From: Siphonodentalium dalli
Lineage: Eukaryota > Mollusca > Scaphopoda > Gadilida > Siphonodentaliidae
Reading direction: 5' to 3'
Length of the DNA: 64,000 bases
NCBI GenBank assembly: GCA_032622095.1
Contig: CP136061.1
Span: forward strand, 255,635,582 to 255,699,581
Positions 1 through 12,764 of this stretch are shown in pieces. Position 1 is the first letter of the stretch, and every line of letters begins with the position of its first letter. The notes beneath the pieces were generated by a model. The model searched no databases. It worked only from the letters and a program-made list of their open reading frames with translations, and had not been told where the DNA came from. The position numbers and the translations under genes are program-made.

Positions 1-123
1 TTATATGTACATCTGGCATCAACATGTATACAGCTGGCATTAACTGACAAATAAGAAACGCCTCCTTGCGATTTTTGTTAACAAAACTTACTCAATGAAA
101 TTAATAAACGTTCATTTGGAATA

Positions 124-685
124 CCTTACTCATATTTAAATTCACGCAGTACTATTTTTCGCTCAGTTTTGAATTCGCGCACTTCAAAACTGAGAAAACT
201 ATTTTCGTAATATTTCTGTTATATTTTCGTATATCTTGGAGCTGATGACAGTTTCGGCTCTTAGGCATTGCTGTAGATAGTATATGTGTATATTAAACAC
301 CATCGCGGCGGATTAACATCGTGTATAGACAATAAACTAGTAACTACATACACGATAATTTTGTGGCGACCTGGACTATTAGCATTTTTCTTATACAAGC
401 ATTTCAACAATGTCTATGTTACCATGATTTGTCGCTTGAATTGTGAGCATTGGTCTTGATAGCGGTTAGCCGAATGTAAATATATGCATGCATGTATATG
501 CGTAATTGTCTATTCAACCGTTAATAATATATGTAAACTCAGCAACATAGCACTCTTTTATTTCATATGCATGGATTGTGGTTTAGATTAAACTTGTGAG
601 TCGTACTATTTTTAGCTCAGTTTTAAATTCGCGCACCGATGGGTGCGCGAAAAATAGTACTGCACGAATTTAAATACGAGTAAGG
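124..685. mobile_element. 562-bp TA-flanked MITE (mariner-like)
   Basis: CCTTACTCATATTTAAATTC (inverse at about 645-685) forms about 45-bp terminal inverted repeats, each flanked by TA (122-123, 686-687). The internal tttgaattcgcgcac motif is repeated. TA duplication suggests the Tc1/mariner group. Confidence 0.65.
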
Positions 686-687
686 TA

Positions 688-1738
688 CTAGAGTAAATTT
701 TCATAGAATAGAAATATTCAAACTGGAAAAGAAAGATTTGCTAATGCAGCACCGATAAAATACCACAAACTAAGGTGAAAGAGCAGAGAGTAAGTTGAGT
801 AAAATTGAGGGTGTGACACTTATCCTAACTTGGATAAGATTTTAAATACCAAATAAAAAGATACATGTACCATACATGTATATTTTATTCTATTTGGGGA
901 AATATATGGATAAGTTTACGTTACCTGTCAGTATAACAAGAGCGTGCTTCTGGCATGTTGTTTTGTTTCCCAGGTTCTTTGGGTCATTCAGTTTCTGATT
1001 GGTTGGAATTACTATATTAGCATAAAGCTCTGTGACTGTTTGCAGTTGATTATTTTTTATTTAGCCTTTTCCGAGAATTTGATTTTCTGACGACCGATTA
1101 AATTGCAGTCTGATGCTTCACTGGTCGTATGATCTCAACCCATTTGCAGGGCTTTTGTTAAGTTCTCCAAATGACAACAAAGTTTAATTAACCCCTTGCT
1201 TGCTCCATCAATGTAATGACAGAGTTTCTGTTACTCAATTTAAGGAATAAGATATCGGAATGTATACATGTAACTTTGCTGTAGCTTGTGGTAACTTTGG
1301 TATAAAATTAAGTTATGTTCATAACTGTCATTTATACTCATTCCAATGTTTCATATTTCTCTGAGAAAAATTAATTGTAATTGCTACATAAATTTAGTCA
1401 TGACAACAAGGCCTATATGTATATTGAACTCTATGTCTATAATTTCCCAATAAAGATGCTGTATCTCTTCTTAGCCATACTTCCAACATCGACAAAAAAA
1501 TCGTTATTTTATTTAATATTTTATTTAATTTTCGAATCACTGATTATTTTTTTTATAGTGCCTTGATATACGGTTTTGATAACATTCTATGCCATAAAAT
1601 ATGATTAAAATACTACAATTCATCACCATTTGGAACGTCTGTGACTCAGAAGGTGCCCATAGAGTAATAGAAAATAGCTGAAATTATAAAATCATTTCCC
1701 CCGTTATGGCTCCCAGAATGCAACATAATTCAAACTAT
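688..1738. other. no gene recognised
   Basis: Unique-looking AT-rich DNA. A minus-strand open stretch (about 880-1010) has no family match and no good acceptor. Confidence 0.5.
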
Positions 1739-1817
1739 AGTTTATTTTCAATGGAAGGGGAATAACTCTATATCTAAATATATAGTTATTCCCCTTCCAT
1801 TGAAAATAATAGACTTT
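1739..1817. repeat. 79-bp hairpin
   Basis: tattttcaatggaaggggaa and inverse; the centre is atctaaatat. Half of it recurs at 6585-6625. Confidence 0.8.
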
Positions 1818-1929
1818 GTGCAGAAACTTGAGCACAGAACAGACATCGATATCTCAAAAAAACAAAAAAACATGTTCAGTTTATTACATCGAATAAGTTG
1901 ATAATACAAAGTTTTGAGACTTCCTCTTC

Positions 1930-2130
1930 CAAATGGTATATAATATGGCATATATTTTATATAATGTGAACTGGTGGTTGTTCATGGTATATAATATGGC
2001 ATATATTTTATATAATGTTATTTGGGGGTTCCTCTTTCAGATGGTATATAATCTGGCATATATTTTATATAATGTGATCTGGGGGTTCATGTTATATAAT
2101 ATGGCATATATTTTATATAATGTTATTTGG
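1930..2130. repeat. four tandem units of about 51 bp
   Basis: atggtatataatatggcata and ttttatataatgt repeated. A related single unit is near 6738-6800. Confidence 0.8.
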
Positions 2131-2216
2131 TGATTCGAAAATTAAGTGGGCCTTTATAAGTGTTTTAACAGGATCATTTTCATTTTGAAGTTTGAGGAAT
2201 AGATACACCATCTTAA

Positions 2217-2661
2217 AGGTACTCAATCCGATTTGCTGGTCCCCATATCATCAGATTGCAATAACAAGAAATTTTTTGAAATGCCACTTCAGTTATCAGA
2301 ATCGATTATTGCTTAAAAATAATGCTAACCACAGTCCACTATATAGTATAAAAACCTGTTATTTATCAACATTTTATACAATGAAATTTTGCCGGTTTGT
2401 CAGTTTGTCAAATATCTGACACACAAAAAAAGCCACTTTATTTTAAGAGTTATCCATCTTCATCCGTTATTTGGTCTTATTATCAACTTTTATTGGGCCA
2501 CTATACATGCATATTCCAGGTGGTGAAAAATAATAGATTTTAAAAATCGATATCTGATCACTGATCTTTGATGGATGGGTTCCTCGACTCGAATCAAATA
2601 TTTTGTACACCCGAAGCCAAATAAATAGTAATTGAGGGGTGCTTAATCGGATTGAGTACCT
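2217..2661. mobile_element. TTAA MITE family P4, copy 1
   Basis: TTAA (2213-2216, 2662-2665) with ends AGGTACTCAATCCGATT and inverse. Confidence 0.8.
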
Positions 2662-2665
2662 TTAA

Positions 2666-4190
2666 TATAGTTCCTTTTCAGAGTTGATCTCAGATGTACC
2701 TTTATTTATATTGCTTCATCCCAATGGTCTCTATATTGTAGCATTATCAAATTTTTTGAATTAAAAATCCGAGCTAGGTAATTAAATATGTTCTATATAT
2801 AAATTTTATCAATGAAAATCACATAGAATCAATATGGAATAAAAGAAATGTTGAACTTTTTTTTGTGTGTATCCTTTCCTGTTCTCCTCACGAATGGCCC
2901 GAATGGGTGATATTTGCCGGGGGGAAATATTTAGATAGAAGGACACAAGTTTGTGAACTGGTTAACATTATTGCCCAAGTTTGTTGTGCTACGATGGTAA
3001 AATGAGAACCATGTGTTCAAGATTTACATTGCCGCACGACAAACGAATACAATAAAGTTCACACAACTGTGTTGTTACCCGCCTCCCTATTTTATCCCCT
3101 TCTGATTGGCCCAAGTCATGTCACGTGCTGAGACATTGTTTTTGTCGCCCGCCTGGGCTTATAGCGCAAGAATATCTCCAGACACAAACACACACTGTGC
3201 AGTAATTCAGATAATTCCCACCACTACGATGTACTATAATCATAAATCTTATATGCCCCACGGATTAAAAAAAAAACACCAGTTGCAATTTTCATATATT
3301 TAGTGAACACTATTACTCAAACTTTTAAGTTGATACTTTTATCGGAAAAGTGTTATTATGTACTTTATACATGGAAACATCTGGGTGATTCAATATTTTC
3401 ATATCAAAATTATGGTGCGAGATTGAACGAGTCGATCCCTTGAGATCGGTTGGCAATAAATTCTTGCTGGTGTTCAACATAATGCATACATTTGTCGTGG
3501 ATGAATTATCATGTACGCTTATCCCTCATACCAGATGTCTCCACGGTGTCTGCAATGTGATCATAGAAGTATTTTGAGTGGGTATCGCGATGTTCTTGGG
3601 GAGTATTGATACATGAATGTATATTCATGAAATCAACAACTTCCCAATAGCTTTCGGGTAAGATCGTAATGAAATTAACACGCGAGTAAATTCCGTGCAC
3701 AACACGACATTGAATACGTCAAATTGCAGAAGGGGATAACATACTTATATGGCTTATTGGTTTACATCGCATGGACCGATATTGATGATTTAACCACCAA
3801 AATTATGGTAAATAAACTGATTATCAAACGCATAATGGACGACTATCATTTATGGAATGGAAATCGTATAGGACAATTCGAAGTTACTGAAAATATACAT
3901 AATCGCAAAAAAAGCACTTGCGTGATGCGATGACTCAGTGCAACATCGTGAATGGTAAGGATTTTGTTCTTCAGTAGTTGGACAACAAAATAGTTGTTGC
4001 CCTTCTTGTCGGGAGACATTGAGATTTGTCACCCGCTAGAGCTGCGCTCCTCAGGAGACTCCGTTCTCAGGCAGGTGACAAATCTCAATGTCCCCCTCGG
4101 GCAGCAACTGTATATTGTTCTGTTTATTACACACTCTGAAGGTTGTGCCTTGTATTATACTGATATTTAGGTCGTTATTGCTTATTTGAT
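2666..4190. other. no gene recognised; one protein-like short frame
   Basis: The minus-strand frame 3509-3715 (containing ESYWEVVDFMNIHSCINT) has a plausible composition but no ATG, acceptor or family match. The rest is featureless. Confidence 0.4.
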
Positions 4191-4194
4191 TTAA

Positions 4195-4585
4195 CCCTTT
4201 ACCCAACAGAAGGGCCCTGTGCCAATGCATTCTCTTATATATGCGAGTCGACCATAGGTCGCCTCGCATATATAAGAGAATGCATTGGCTTAACACATTA
4301 AAAATTATAAAATTGTTAAAGAATGTAAGAAAAAATGGTAAAAAGTGTTAAAAAAAGATTTTTTTAGGCCAATGCATTCTCTTATATATGCGAGGCGACC
4401 TATGGTCGACTCGCATATATAAGAGAATGCATTGGCACAGGGCATAACTGTAACTATCACAATGTGGTCAAGGAGCCGGTTACAATGATATCCATATTTG
4501 TATGGTTCTATTGAGACAGACCGAAGATATTTTAGGCTGTTGAAGCTTTATTTGGCCGGTTTTGGACGCTTTGTTGGGTAAAAGG
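4195..4585. mobile_element. TTAA MITE family P1 (twin-palindrome), copy 1
   Basis: It is bounded by TTAA (4191-4194, 4586-4589) and ends CCCTTTACCCAACA and inverse. Inside are two nearly perfect 68-bp palindromes (arms start gccaatgcattctcttatat) separated by about 100 bp of AT-rich DNA. CCCTTT next to TTAA suggests mobilisation by a piggyBac-type transposase. Confidence 0.85.
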
Positions 4586-5280
4586 TTAACAAACTTGTGA
4601 TTTTTGTAAACTATACCTCATAATTTAGTGAAGATATATATTTGTCCCCCAAAATTTTTGGAGGACTTTTGTAATCAGTTGCATCCATCTGTCCATCAGT
4701 GTGTCCATCCTATTCCTTGTCTGGACGTTACCTCCAGTTCAAATTATCCGATTGAAACGAAACTTGGTATGAGGAATAACCATCACATTATTGAGGTCAT
4801 GTTCGATTGGTCGCGGTTCGATGAATTTTGACTTGAGTTATGTTTCGTGTCTACATTTTTTGTGCTAACATTGCTTAATAGTTGAGGAACATAATAAGGA
4901 AGAAAATCAGTCGGACTGAGTTAAGTCTTGGGGTATAGGGGTACCCTGTCAGCTTCCAGAGTATTATGTTTGTTTTCATTGCTGTCGCGTGACCTTTTGA
5001 CCTCTAGTGATGTCATCAAAGACAAAATAATATAGTTTTTACTACCAGTGGATAGAGCATTCCAATACCTACAAAATATCCCTTGTTAAAATCCAATCAA
5101 AATGACATCACTTATATGGGATACCGTTTCCCCCACCCCATCATAATCAGAAAAAAAATGGTAACTGAGTAAGACTCAACATTGACCCAGTAGGTCCACT
5201 TGGGCCCCAAATATTTGCTGTTAACATAATTTTTCCTGAACGATATACATTAGGGTACATGAAAATACCAAAGAAGTTAA

Positions 5281-5707
5281 AGGTACTCAATCCGATTAAG
5301 CACCCCTCAATTACTATTTATTTGGCTTTGGGTGTACAAAATATTTCAATTGAGTAGAGGAACCCATCCATCAGAGTGATCAGAAATCAATTTTTTAAAT
5401 CTATTATTTTCACCACCTGGAATATATAGTGGCCCAATAAAAGTCAATAATAAGACCAAATAACGGATAAAGATGGATAACTCTAAAATAACGTGGCTTT
5501 TTTGTGTGAGATATTTGACAAACTGGCAAAATTTCATTGTACAAAATGTTGATAAATAACAGGTTTTGGGCAATTTTTATATAGTGGACTGTGGTTATCA
5601 TTATTTTTAGGCAATTAATCGATTCTGATAACTAAAGTGGCATTTAAAAAAATTTCTTGGTGTTGGAATCTGATGATATGGGGACCAGCGAATCGGATTG
5701 AGTACCT
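5281..5707. mobile_element. P4 MITE, copy 2
   Basis: TTAA at 5277-5280 and 5708-5711; opposite orientation to copy 1. Confidence 0.82.
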
Positions 5708-6838
5708 TTAAGTTATGGGGGGAGGGGTGTTGCATGAGGGGTCCTACCAGCCCATGGACTAACACCGATGTGCAATGAATACCTGGGAAAGTACAACAGA
5801 AGAAACTCTTCAGAAAAATAAACATTTTAATATCAGGAAGGAAATATATATCACAATGTCTGCAACAAAGTGGAATGCAAGGAAGCAAGGAATTGGAAAT
5901 CATTTGTAATTTATTATCAAAATCCACTGATAGAGACGCATACTCATCCTTTTAAAGCTCAATTAATGTTTGAATGCCCAGATCACATTGTATACAACAC
6001 TAGCAGATTAGCCCGCCACTGGCGGGATTGGTCCCGAGTTGACCATACATAAACAATTTCACGTCGATGTCACCGCTGACGACCGAGATATCGCCCAAGG
6101 TCATTTGTCGGTACCCGTTTCAAGGTCAAGGTCACCTCAGGCGGACAAACTGACCCGACGAAAATCTCCCCCGTCCCTAAGTACGAAATTTCGTCTCGAT
6201 CGATTGAGTCGTATTTCCCGTCCCGAGTTGACCATTTTTGCTTCCATAGAATTTTTGACAGTGTATCGAAGATAATGTTTCTGTATGATGTAGGCGAAGT
6301 AACTCTAAAATTTCGGCAAGTATTTAACCCATAAATTCCAAGTACGGTTGCAAGGGGAGGGGTAAAGGAGTGCTCGCAAGTTTGGGCTGAATCGGTCGAG
6401 CCGTTTTCGAGTCTATAAAGGATATACACACATACACACGGAAGTCTCAAAATATATAGTAGATATTCCATATTATATACCATTTAGAAGAGGAACCAAA
6501 AATATATATATTCCACCAGAATACGGAACAGCTGTGGTCTAGGAGTGTCCACCAAGTGATAGAGATTCTCATATTCACAACTAAGAGATAGAGTTATTCC
6601 CCTTCCATTGATAATAATAGACTGGCAGTACAGACCAGATAGAAATTAAACACAGAACACGTCAGTACCTTGATAAAAACATGTTCATAGTTTATTCGAC
6701 TGGATAAGTTGATAATAATGTTCTGGAGCTTTCACTTTCAAATGGTATATGATATGGAATATGTTGTATATAATGTGATCTGGTGATTCGAAAATTAAGT
6801 GGGCCTTTCATGGGAAGTACGGAAAGCTGCTGTGTGAA

Positions 6839-7092
6839 CAAGCCTTGAAATAGTGTGCCTGTCATTTGCAGAATGAGGTCCCCAGAGGGTGAATTTAGTG
6901 ATGCTATCCCGCATAGCGGGCTAGCATCACCAAATTCACCCTCTGGGAACCTCATTCTGCTGAGGTGTAAGCAAAATGAGGTCCCCAGAGGGTGAATTTG
7001 GTGATGCTAGCCCGCTATGCGGGGTAGCATCACTAAATTCACCCTCTGGGGACCTCATTCGGCAAATGACAGACACCATATTTCAAGGCTTG
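6839..7092. mobile_element. H1 foldback MITE, double-hairpin form
   Basis: Same termini; two ccccagagggtgaattta hairpins in tandem around gaggtgtaagc. No clean target duplication. Confidence 0.75.
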
Positions 7093-7312
7093 CTCAAAAC
7101 CTAAAGCTCCAGTCCTGGAAGGGTTAATGAGTCACCATCTGAGATTACAATAATATTAACTAACCTGTGCTTGATCTTTTTGCCTGTTACACATCAGATT
7201 CATGAATTTATTGTTGATGGGCAAATCATTTTGGATTTCAGTGTAAGGTTCAGAAGAGCTAGCTAATTAATTCTGAGAATAAATATTTTTAAATTTGGCA
7301 AGTCTGTGTTAA

Positions 7313-7694
7313 CCCTTTACCCAACAAACCGGCCAAATAAAGCTTCAACAGCCTAAAATATCTTTGGACTGTCTCAATAGAACCATACAAATATGGATAC
7401 CATTGGAACCGGCTCCTTGACCACATTGTGATAGTTACAGTTATGCCCTATGCCAATGCATTCTCTTATATATGCGAGTCAACCATAGGTCGCCTCGCAT
7501 ATATAAGAGAATGCATTGGCCTAAAAAAAATCTTTTTTTAACACTTTTTACCATTTTTTCTTACATTCTTTAACAATTTTATAATTTTTAATGTGTTAAG
7601 CCAATGCATTCTCTTATATATGCGAGGCGACCTATGGTCGACTCGCATATATAAGAGAATGCATTGGCACAGGGCCATTCTGTTGGGTAAAGGG
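7313..7694. mobile_element. P1 MITE, copy 2
   Basis: TTAA at 7309-7312 and 7695-7698. It has the same ends and the same two palindromes, in the opposite orientation to copy 1. Confidence 0.87.
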
Positions 7695-7795
7695 TTAACA
7701 TACTGACACTGAGTAGATCGTATTCCCGCCAACTTTTCATTTATCAGAATGGTTGCTGTCTTCCCCCAAAATCACGTCACATTGCGCAATGTTAA

Positions 7796-8176
7796 CCATT
7801 TACCCAACAGAACGGCCCTGTGCCAATGCATTCTCTTACATATGCGAGTCGACCATAGGTCGCCTCGCATATATAAGAGAATGCATTGGCTTAACACATT
7901 AAAAATTATAAAATTGTTAAAGAATGTAAGAAAAAATGGTAAAAAGTGTTAAAAAAATATGTTTTTAGGCCAATGCATTCTCTTATATATGCGAGGCGAC
8001 CTATGGTCGACTCGCATATATAAGAGAATGCATTGGCACAGGGCATAACTGTAACTATCACAATGTGGTCAAGGAGCCGGTTCCAATGATATCCATATTT
8101 GTATGGTTCTATTGAGACAGACCGAAGATATTTTAGGCTGTTGAAGCTTTATTTGGCCGGTTTGTTGGGTAAAGGG
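7796..8176. mobile_element. P1 MITE, copy 3
   Basis: TTAA at 7792-7795 and 8177-8180. It lies under 100 bp from copy 2 in inverted orientation, so the two could pair into one large structure. Confidence 0.85.
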
Positions 8177-8620
8177 TTAACCATTTAAATTGGATGCAGT
8201 TATCTTGGTGCCATTAATTTAATAGTGAGTTCTGATTGGCAATACTGACATGGAATCCTGCAGTTTGGGAAATAGAAAGTCTATGACCCACTATTTATTA
8301 ACTTAGACTGAAATATGGCTTGAAACTAGTGGTGATAGTGGGAGTCCAATTGACTATGAAATGGCCACCTTTCTATACTATATACTTATCTATATAAATA
8401 TTAAAAATATGGTGACAGCATTACAATGATTGTACCACATTTTTTTCCAAGTAAAATGATGAATTAAGAAATAAATAGATGGTGCATCAGGCTTGTAGAC
8501 AAATTTGACCACAAAGAAACCAATTGTAGTACGAAGCAATATGTGACAGACGCAACAAACAATGTTATGAGTGCAACGTGAAGTGTGACATATGCCCCGC
8601 CCCGAAAGTATGTTGGAAGG

Positions 8621-9918
8621 CAGTCTCTTTGAAAACCTGACAATAAGTCGTAAGTCGGGATTTTTTTACCCTGTGCCAATGCATTCTCTTATATATGCGA
8701 GTCGACCATAGGTCGCCTCGCATATATAAGAGAATGCATTGGCCTAACAATTTTTTACAATTTTAATAATTTATTCTTGTATTCTTTAACAATTTTATAA
8801 TTTCACCCATACAGAGCCCCAGACAAACATGAGCAGACGACACTCTTCTATATGCTTCTATATATGTGTGGGGCTCCCTGCACGGTAATGGATGTTTTTT
8901 TATTTTATGTCCTAAAAATTGTAAGAAACATTTATTTAAAAAAAATGATAATTTTTTTTTAGGCCAATGCATTCTCTTATATATGCGAGGCGACCTATGG
9001 TTGACTCGCATATATAAGAGAATGCATTAGCACAGGGTAAAAAAATCACTGGCACTCAGTGGTCTGGTAACCAGTCTCTTTGAAAACCCGACAATAATCC
9101 TAACGGATGTGCGTCTCTAGATGTGTCCATTATATTTCATTTCTACATCGACAGGGCATTCCCAACATGACATAATAAACAATTCCAAATATGGAGGGCA
9201 TTCCTGGTGAAGTAAATGTTTGTGAGAATCGTATCATTTAGAAATAGTAATAAAAGGTCAGCCGACCACAGTGTCCCCGACAACGTGACAAGTCGATGCC
9301 GCTTTGTTAAAGAAATTAAAAAAATGTTGAAATTTTCTAAGTCGAAAAGGGTTAATAATAACTTTGTCAAAAAAAAAAAATTCTGTCATCTATATACATG
9401 TTGCACATCTTCAATATATGGGCAACAATATTCTGAAGTTTCAAATCTCTGGGATAAAATCTGTAGGAAGAGATGAGGGTACATGTACTCAAAAGTGTGA
9501 CGGATGGACGAACAGAACGATGAACGGAGTCCGTTTCTAGTCCCCCGAAAATTAATTTTTCGGGGGACAATATATACAACAAGATGCGAAAGAATAATCA
9601 GTTACGAATATCATTGACTGATAAAAACTTAAGATGATGTCTCCTATATTGCGCTGAGCATCATCAATTATGGATATATCGCCTGTATTCAGTTTTCCAA
9701 CAATAGTTGAGTTTGACAATGCATGGGAAATTTGTCAACACGTCATTGACCTCTGATCTGTGAAGTGATCTGTTATGCCATAAACCAATGAAATCACACA
9801 CATGCTTCGCCACTCTCCAATGAAATGGAGGGAATCCCATCAATTCAGTAACTGATTATGATTGAGATATCCAGACGTAAATATTGTAAAAAAATTCGTC
9901 GGCTTTTTAAAGAGACTG
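8621..9918. mobile_element. Mutator-like non-autonomous element with exact 9-bp TSD
   Basis: The ends are CAGTCTCTTTGAAAA and the inverse AAAGAGACTG, flanked by GTTGGAAGG on both sides (8612-8620 and 9919-9927). A hairpin repeat (about 8667-9040) has inserted into it, and part of the left end is repeated at 9072. The interior shares 25040-25380-type sequence with the second copy. No transposase is seen. A 9-bp duplication points to the Mutator superfamily, but 8-bp hAT remains possible. Confidence 0.75.
8667..9040. repeat. P1-type twin palindromes without TTAA ends
   Basis: Both 68-bp palindromes are present, flanked by accctgtgcc and inverse, but the outer arms and TTAA are missing. It is inserted within the Mutator-like element. 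Confidence 0.75.
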
Positions 9919-9939
9919 GTTGGAAGGATGTTTCACTTT

Positions 9940-10090
9940 CAAGCCTTGAAATAGTGTGTCTGTCATTTGCAGAATGAGGTCCCCAGAGGGTGAATTTGGT
10001 GATGCTAGCCCACTATGCGGGGTAGCATCACTAAATTCACCCTCTGGGGACCTCATTCTGCAAATGACAGACACGCTATTTCAAGGCTTG
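9940..10090. mobile_element. 151-bp hAT-like foldback MITE (family H1) with exact 8-bp TSD
   Basis: It is an almost complete palindrome: CAAGCCTTGAAATAG, then ctgtcatttgcagaatgagg, and inverse. TTCACTTT flanks it on both sides (9932-9939, 10091-10098). Confidence 0.88.
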
Positions 10091-10375
10091 TTCACTTTGA
10101 AGTGCAAATATATTTCTACACTTGTATAAGCATATGGTATCAAACGTTTCTATGTACTGGAAATATAAACCAATTCTTAAAGTGATAATGAATATTCAAA
10201 CAAATGCATTCCATAGATTACATTTCGCTGAGATTGTTATGTAGGCTGTGATGTGTACATTACATTGTATCTATTAACACAACAAACGGAGAGATTCAAT
10301 TTCCAATGAAGCCTCAACGAATTGTAGCAAATGCTGGTCTATCAACATACCATATCCCAGGCATAAAAATATGGT

Positions 10376-10712
10376 GCCAGACATTTGCAGAATGAGGTCT
10401 CCAGAGGGTGAATCTAGTAATGCTGCCTTGCATAGTAGGCTAGCATTACCAAATTCATCCTTTGGGGGACCTCATTCTGTATGGCCTCATCTGCTATGGG
10501 AAACCTAAACTCAGATTTAAGTTCCCAGATGTTGAAGATGGTGACGTGCATTAGGTACCTCGATAATGCATTATGTCGTCTGCCAATTTGGGGATAGAGA
10601 GAAACTAAAAAAGTAAAAAAAAGAAACTAAAAAAAAATTGGTGATTTCCAGATAAAATGAGACCTAAGCAGAATGAGGTCCCCAGAAGGTGAATTTAGTG
10701 ATGCTAGCTGGC
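10376..10712. mobile_element. decayed H1 hairpins
   Basis: A hairpin with agaatgaggtctccagaggg (10387-10485) and a half copy (10670-10706); outer termini lost. Confidence 0.6.
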
Positions 10713-10904
10713 TGATGTTCTAAATGATGCGGCTGAATGGACATCATGCTTTATAGTGATGTTATGTACAAATACTGGTGTGTTTGCTATGATAAGCTTG
10801 TGGTGGCACTTGGATAGTGACTAGTAATCTGACTGTAAGCTTATAAAGATGATCATGGGATACAGTTGTTCATATAGAAGTACTGATATGTTGATCTTAG
10901 GTGA

Positions 10905-11275
10905 TTCTGCGGAACACAACGTTTACATTATTCATGTAGAAGTCCTGATGCATGGGATGGTTTTCTTGTCATTCGGCTGATATCTCACCGGTGTCCATAA
11001 TGGTCTGGTTTAACGTCACGTTTACATTACTCATGTAGATGTACTGATGCGTGGACTGGTTTCCTTGTCATTTGGCGGATATCTCACTGGTGTCCATAAT
11101 GGTCTGGTTTAACATCACGTTTACATTACTCATGTAGATGTAGATGTAGAAGTACTGATGTGTTGACTCTCGTAATCATGTATGTTAGATTACATCACGT
11201 TATACAGTCATTCATATAGAAGTACTGATGTGTTGACGGACTCTCATTAATCCTGTAGGTTAGATTTACATCCAG
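10905..11275. repeat. three diverged tandem units of about 117 bp
   Basis: Each has acgtttacattactcatgta, gtactgatg and catttggcggatatctcac. Confidence 0.7.
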
Positions 11276-11579
11276 GAACCTGAAAACACAATTGATATTA
11301 TTAGTTTAGCCACATGTAACTTGTAAGTGTGTTTCTATGGTATCGCTATGAAAATGCACTTGCTGGGAAAAGACATCGTTTTACAGTGCTATAAAACATG
11401 CACATTTATAGATATTGGCCAAACGGTTAGGAAAATGTGTAAACAATGTCGGGCGGTGAGGACAAGCTGTTCACACTACGGCAACCAATACGCTTAATTG
11501 GTTTCAATAAAAATTAGATCTTTTCGCACATATAAATCCCATTCTTACACTGCATGCATACCAATGGTCGCTAAATTGG

Positions 11580-12609
11580 CAGGGACCATGCAGCCAAGAG
11601 GGTGGCTTGGGAGACAGGGACCACGCAGCCAAGAGGGTGGCTTGGGAGACATCTTCTCCCTAAAATGTGCCACTTCTCCCTATTGTTGTCCCAAGGAGAA
11701 GTGACTGCTCTCTCATAAACAGTAATGCCCTAAGTAATCGACTCCTTAAACACAGCAGAATTATGGGTAACTTTTCAGGATTTAGTCGGAAATATAGCTT
11801 GTTGCCATTCATCAGAAAGCCATATTTCCGACTAAATCCTGAAAAGTTACGCATAATTCTGCTGTGTTTAAGGAGTCGATTACTTAGGGCATTACTGTAC
11901 CAGTACAAGAAAATGCTACCAGTCAGAAATGCTAACGCGCTCAAGGTCATATATTATATACCCATGATTGTAATTATAGAATATAAAATATATTGATTTC
12001 GTGAATGACCAACTCAGAATTCCGTTAAAATAACAATAACAACCAGCACCTAATTAACGAACCGGCGGCCGACTCAGCCGTCTCCGACCACAACCATCAG
12101 TGGGCTGCAGAACGAAAAATATCTATAAAAGTTGAAATACAAGACTTACAAATTATCTTTTAAATTTCTTTTATTGGTAATTGACATAGCATGTCACAAA
12201 CCAAAAATCAACATTATTGACATAATAATGTAAAGGACAATAAACGAAATTGAAATGCCCAACTACACCTTTTCCCGGACTCAGCCTCCTGGTCGCGCAG
12301 TTCGACTTTTAAACCGGAAAAACCCATTATCTATAAATAAAATGCCCAGCGGACCACAGCTATCAAGAATTTGGAGAACAGTATACACGCGGTGCGTGCT
12401 AATAAATGTATCCCAATAATAATATAATGGTTTTCTTAGTCCATAATATTTTATAAATGGGTTCTTGAGTTGCATAATACGTATTGGATCATAGAAGGGT
12501 GATAACATTTAAGTCGAATTTCATCCATTGTTATTTCTCCCGGACAACAGTCCACTTCTTCCTAATAACCAAACATGGAGAAGTGACTTCTCCCAATTTG
12601 TGGTCCCTG
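11580..12609. mobile_element. non-autonomous hAT-like element downstream of the PRMT6-like stop
   Basis: It begins CAGGGACCATGCAGCC, with the first about 45 bp duplicated, and ends GTGGTCCCTG. The flanks TAAATTGG and TCAATCGG match at 6 of 8 positions, a decayed 8-bp duplication. It contains the perfect hairpin 11725-11905. It lies about 85 bp beyond the stop of exon g, so it is probably in the 3' UTR. Confidence 0.65.
11725..11905. repeat. about 180-bp perfect palindrome
   Basis: Arms from aatgccctaagtaatcgact and inverse; the loop is around cttgttgccattcatcagaa. Its core recurs at 35800-35870. Confidence 0.88.
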
Positions 12610-12694
12610 TCAATCGGTGATTAGAAGATTGGTTTGTTCCTTTTTCCTACAAGCTATGTTAAACGTTCGACCTGGCTATCTATAAAATACTTCA

Positions 12695-12740
12695 TCATGT
12701 GTATGTAGTTATGGCTTGAGAGGGTGCCTTAGGGATTGGG
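12695..12740 (-). CDS. PRMT6: PRMT6-like arginine methyltransferase, probable last exon g
   Basis: 46 bp: one base completes a serine codon split with exon f, then 14 codons (PIPKAPSQAITTYT) and TGA. The acceptor is strong, with a pyrimidine-rich tract ending cattccag, and the phase fits exon f. This brings the seven exons to exactly 600 nt. The distance from the last array donor to this acceptor is only about 46 bp, so the intron was probably tiny before the array grew. Doubt: PRMT6 normally ends with an NPR..L..L.Y-like strand, which is not seen in this proline-rich tail. The true last exon may lie further left or have been replaced. No clear poly(A) signal lies next to the stop; a hAT-like element follows at 12609. 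Confidence 0.5.
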
Positions 12741-12764
12741 CTGGAATGAGAAGTTATAACAGTA

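Noticed and set aside
880-1010. Minus-strand stretch reading VIPTNQKLNDPKNLG as a last methyltransferase exon
   Set aside because: Sequence does not fit the family end and the acceptor is poor; exon g at 12695-12740 fits the phase better.
3509-3715. Protein-like minus-strand frame
   Set aside because: No start, acceptor, poly(A) signal or family match; kept only as a note.
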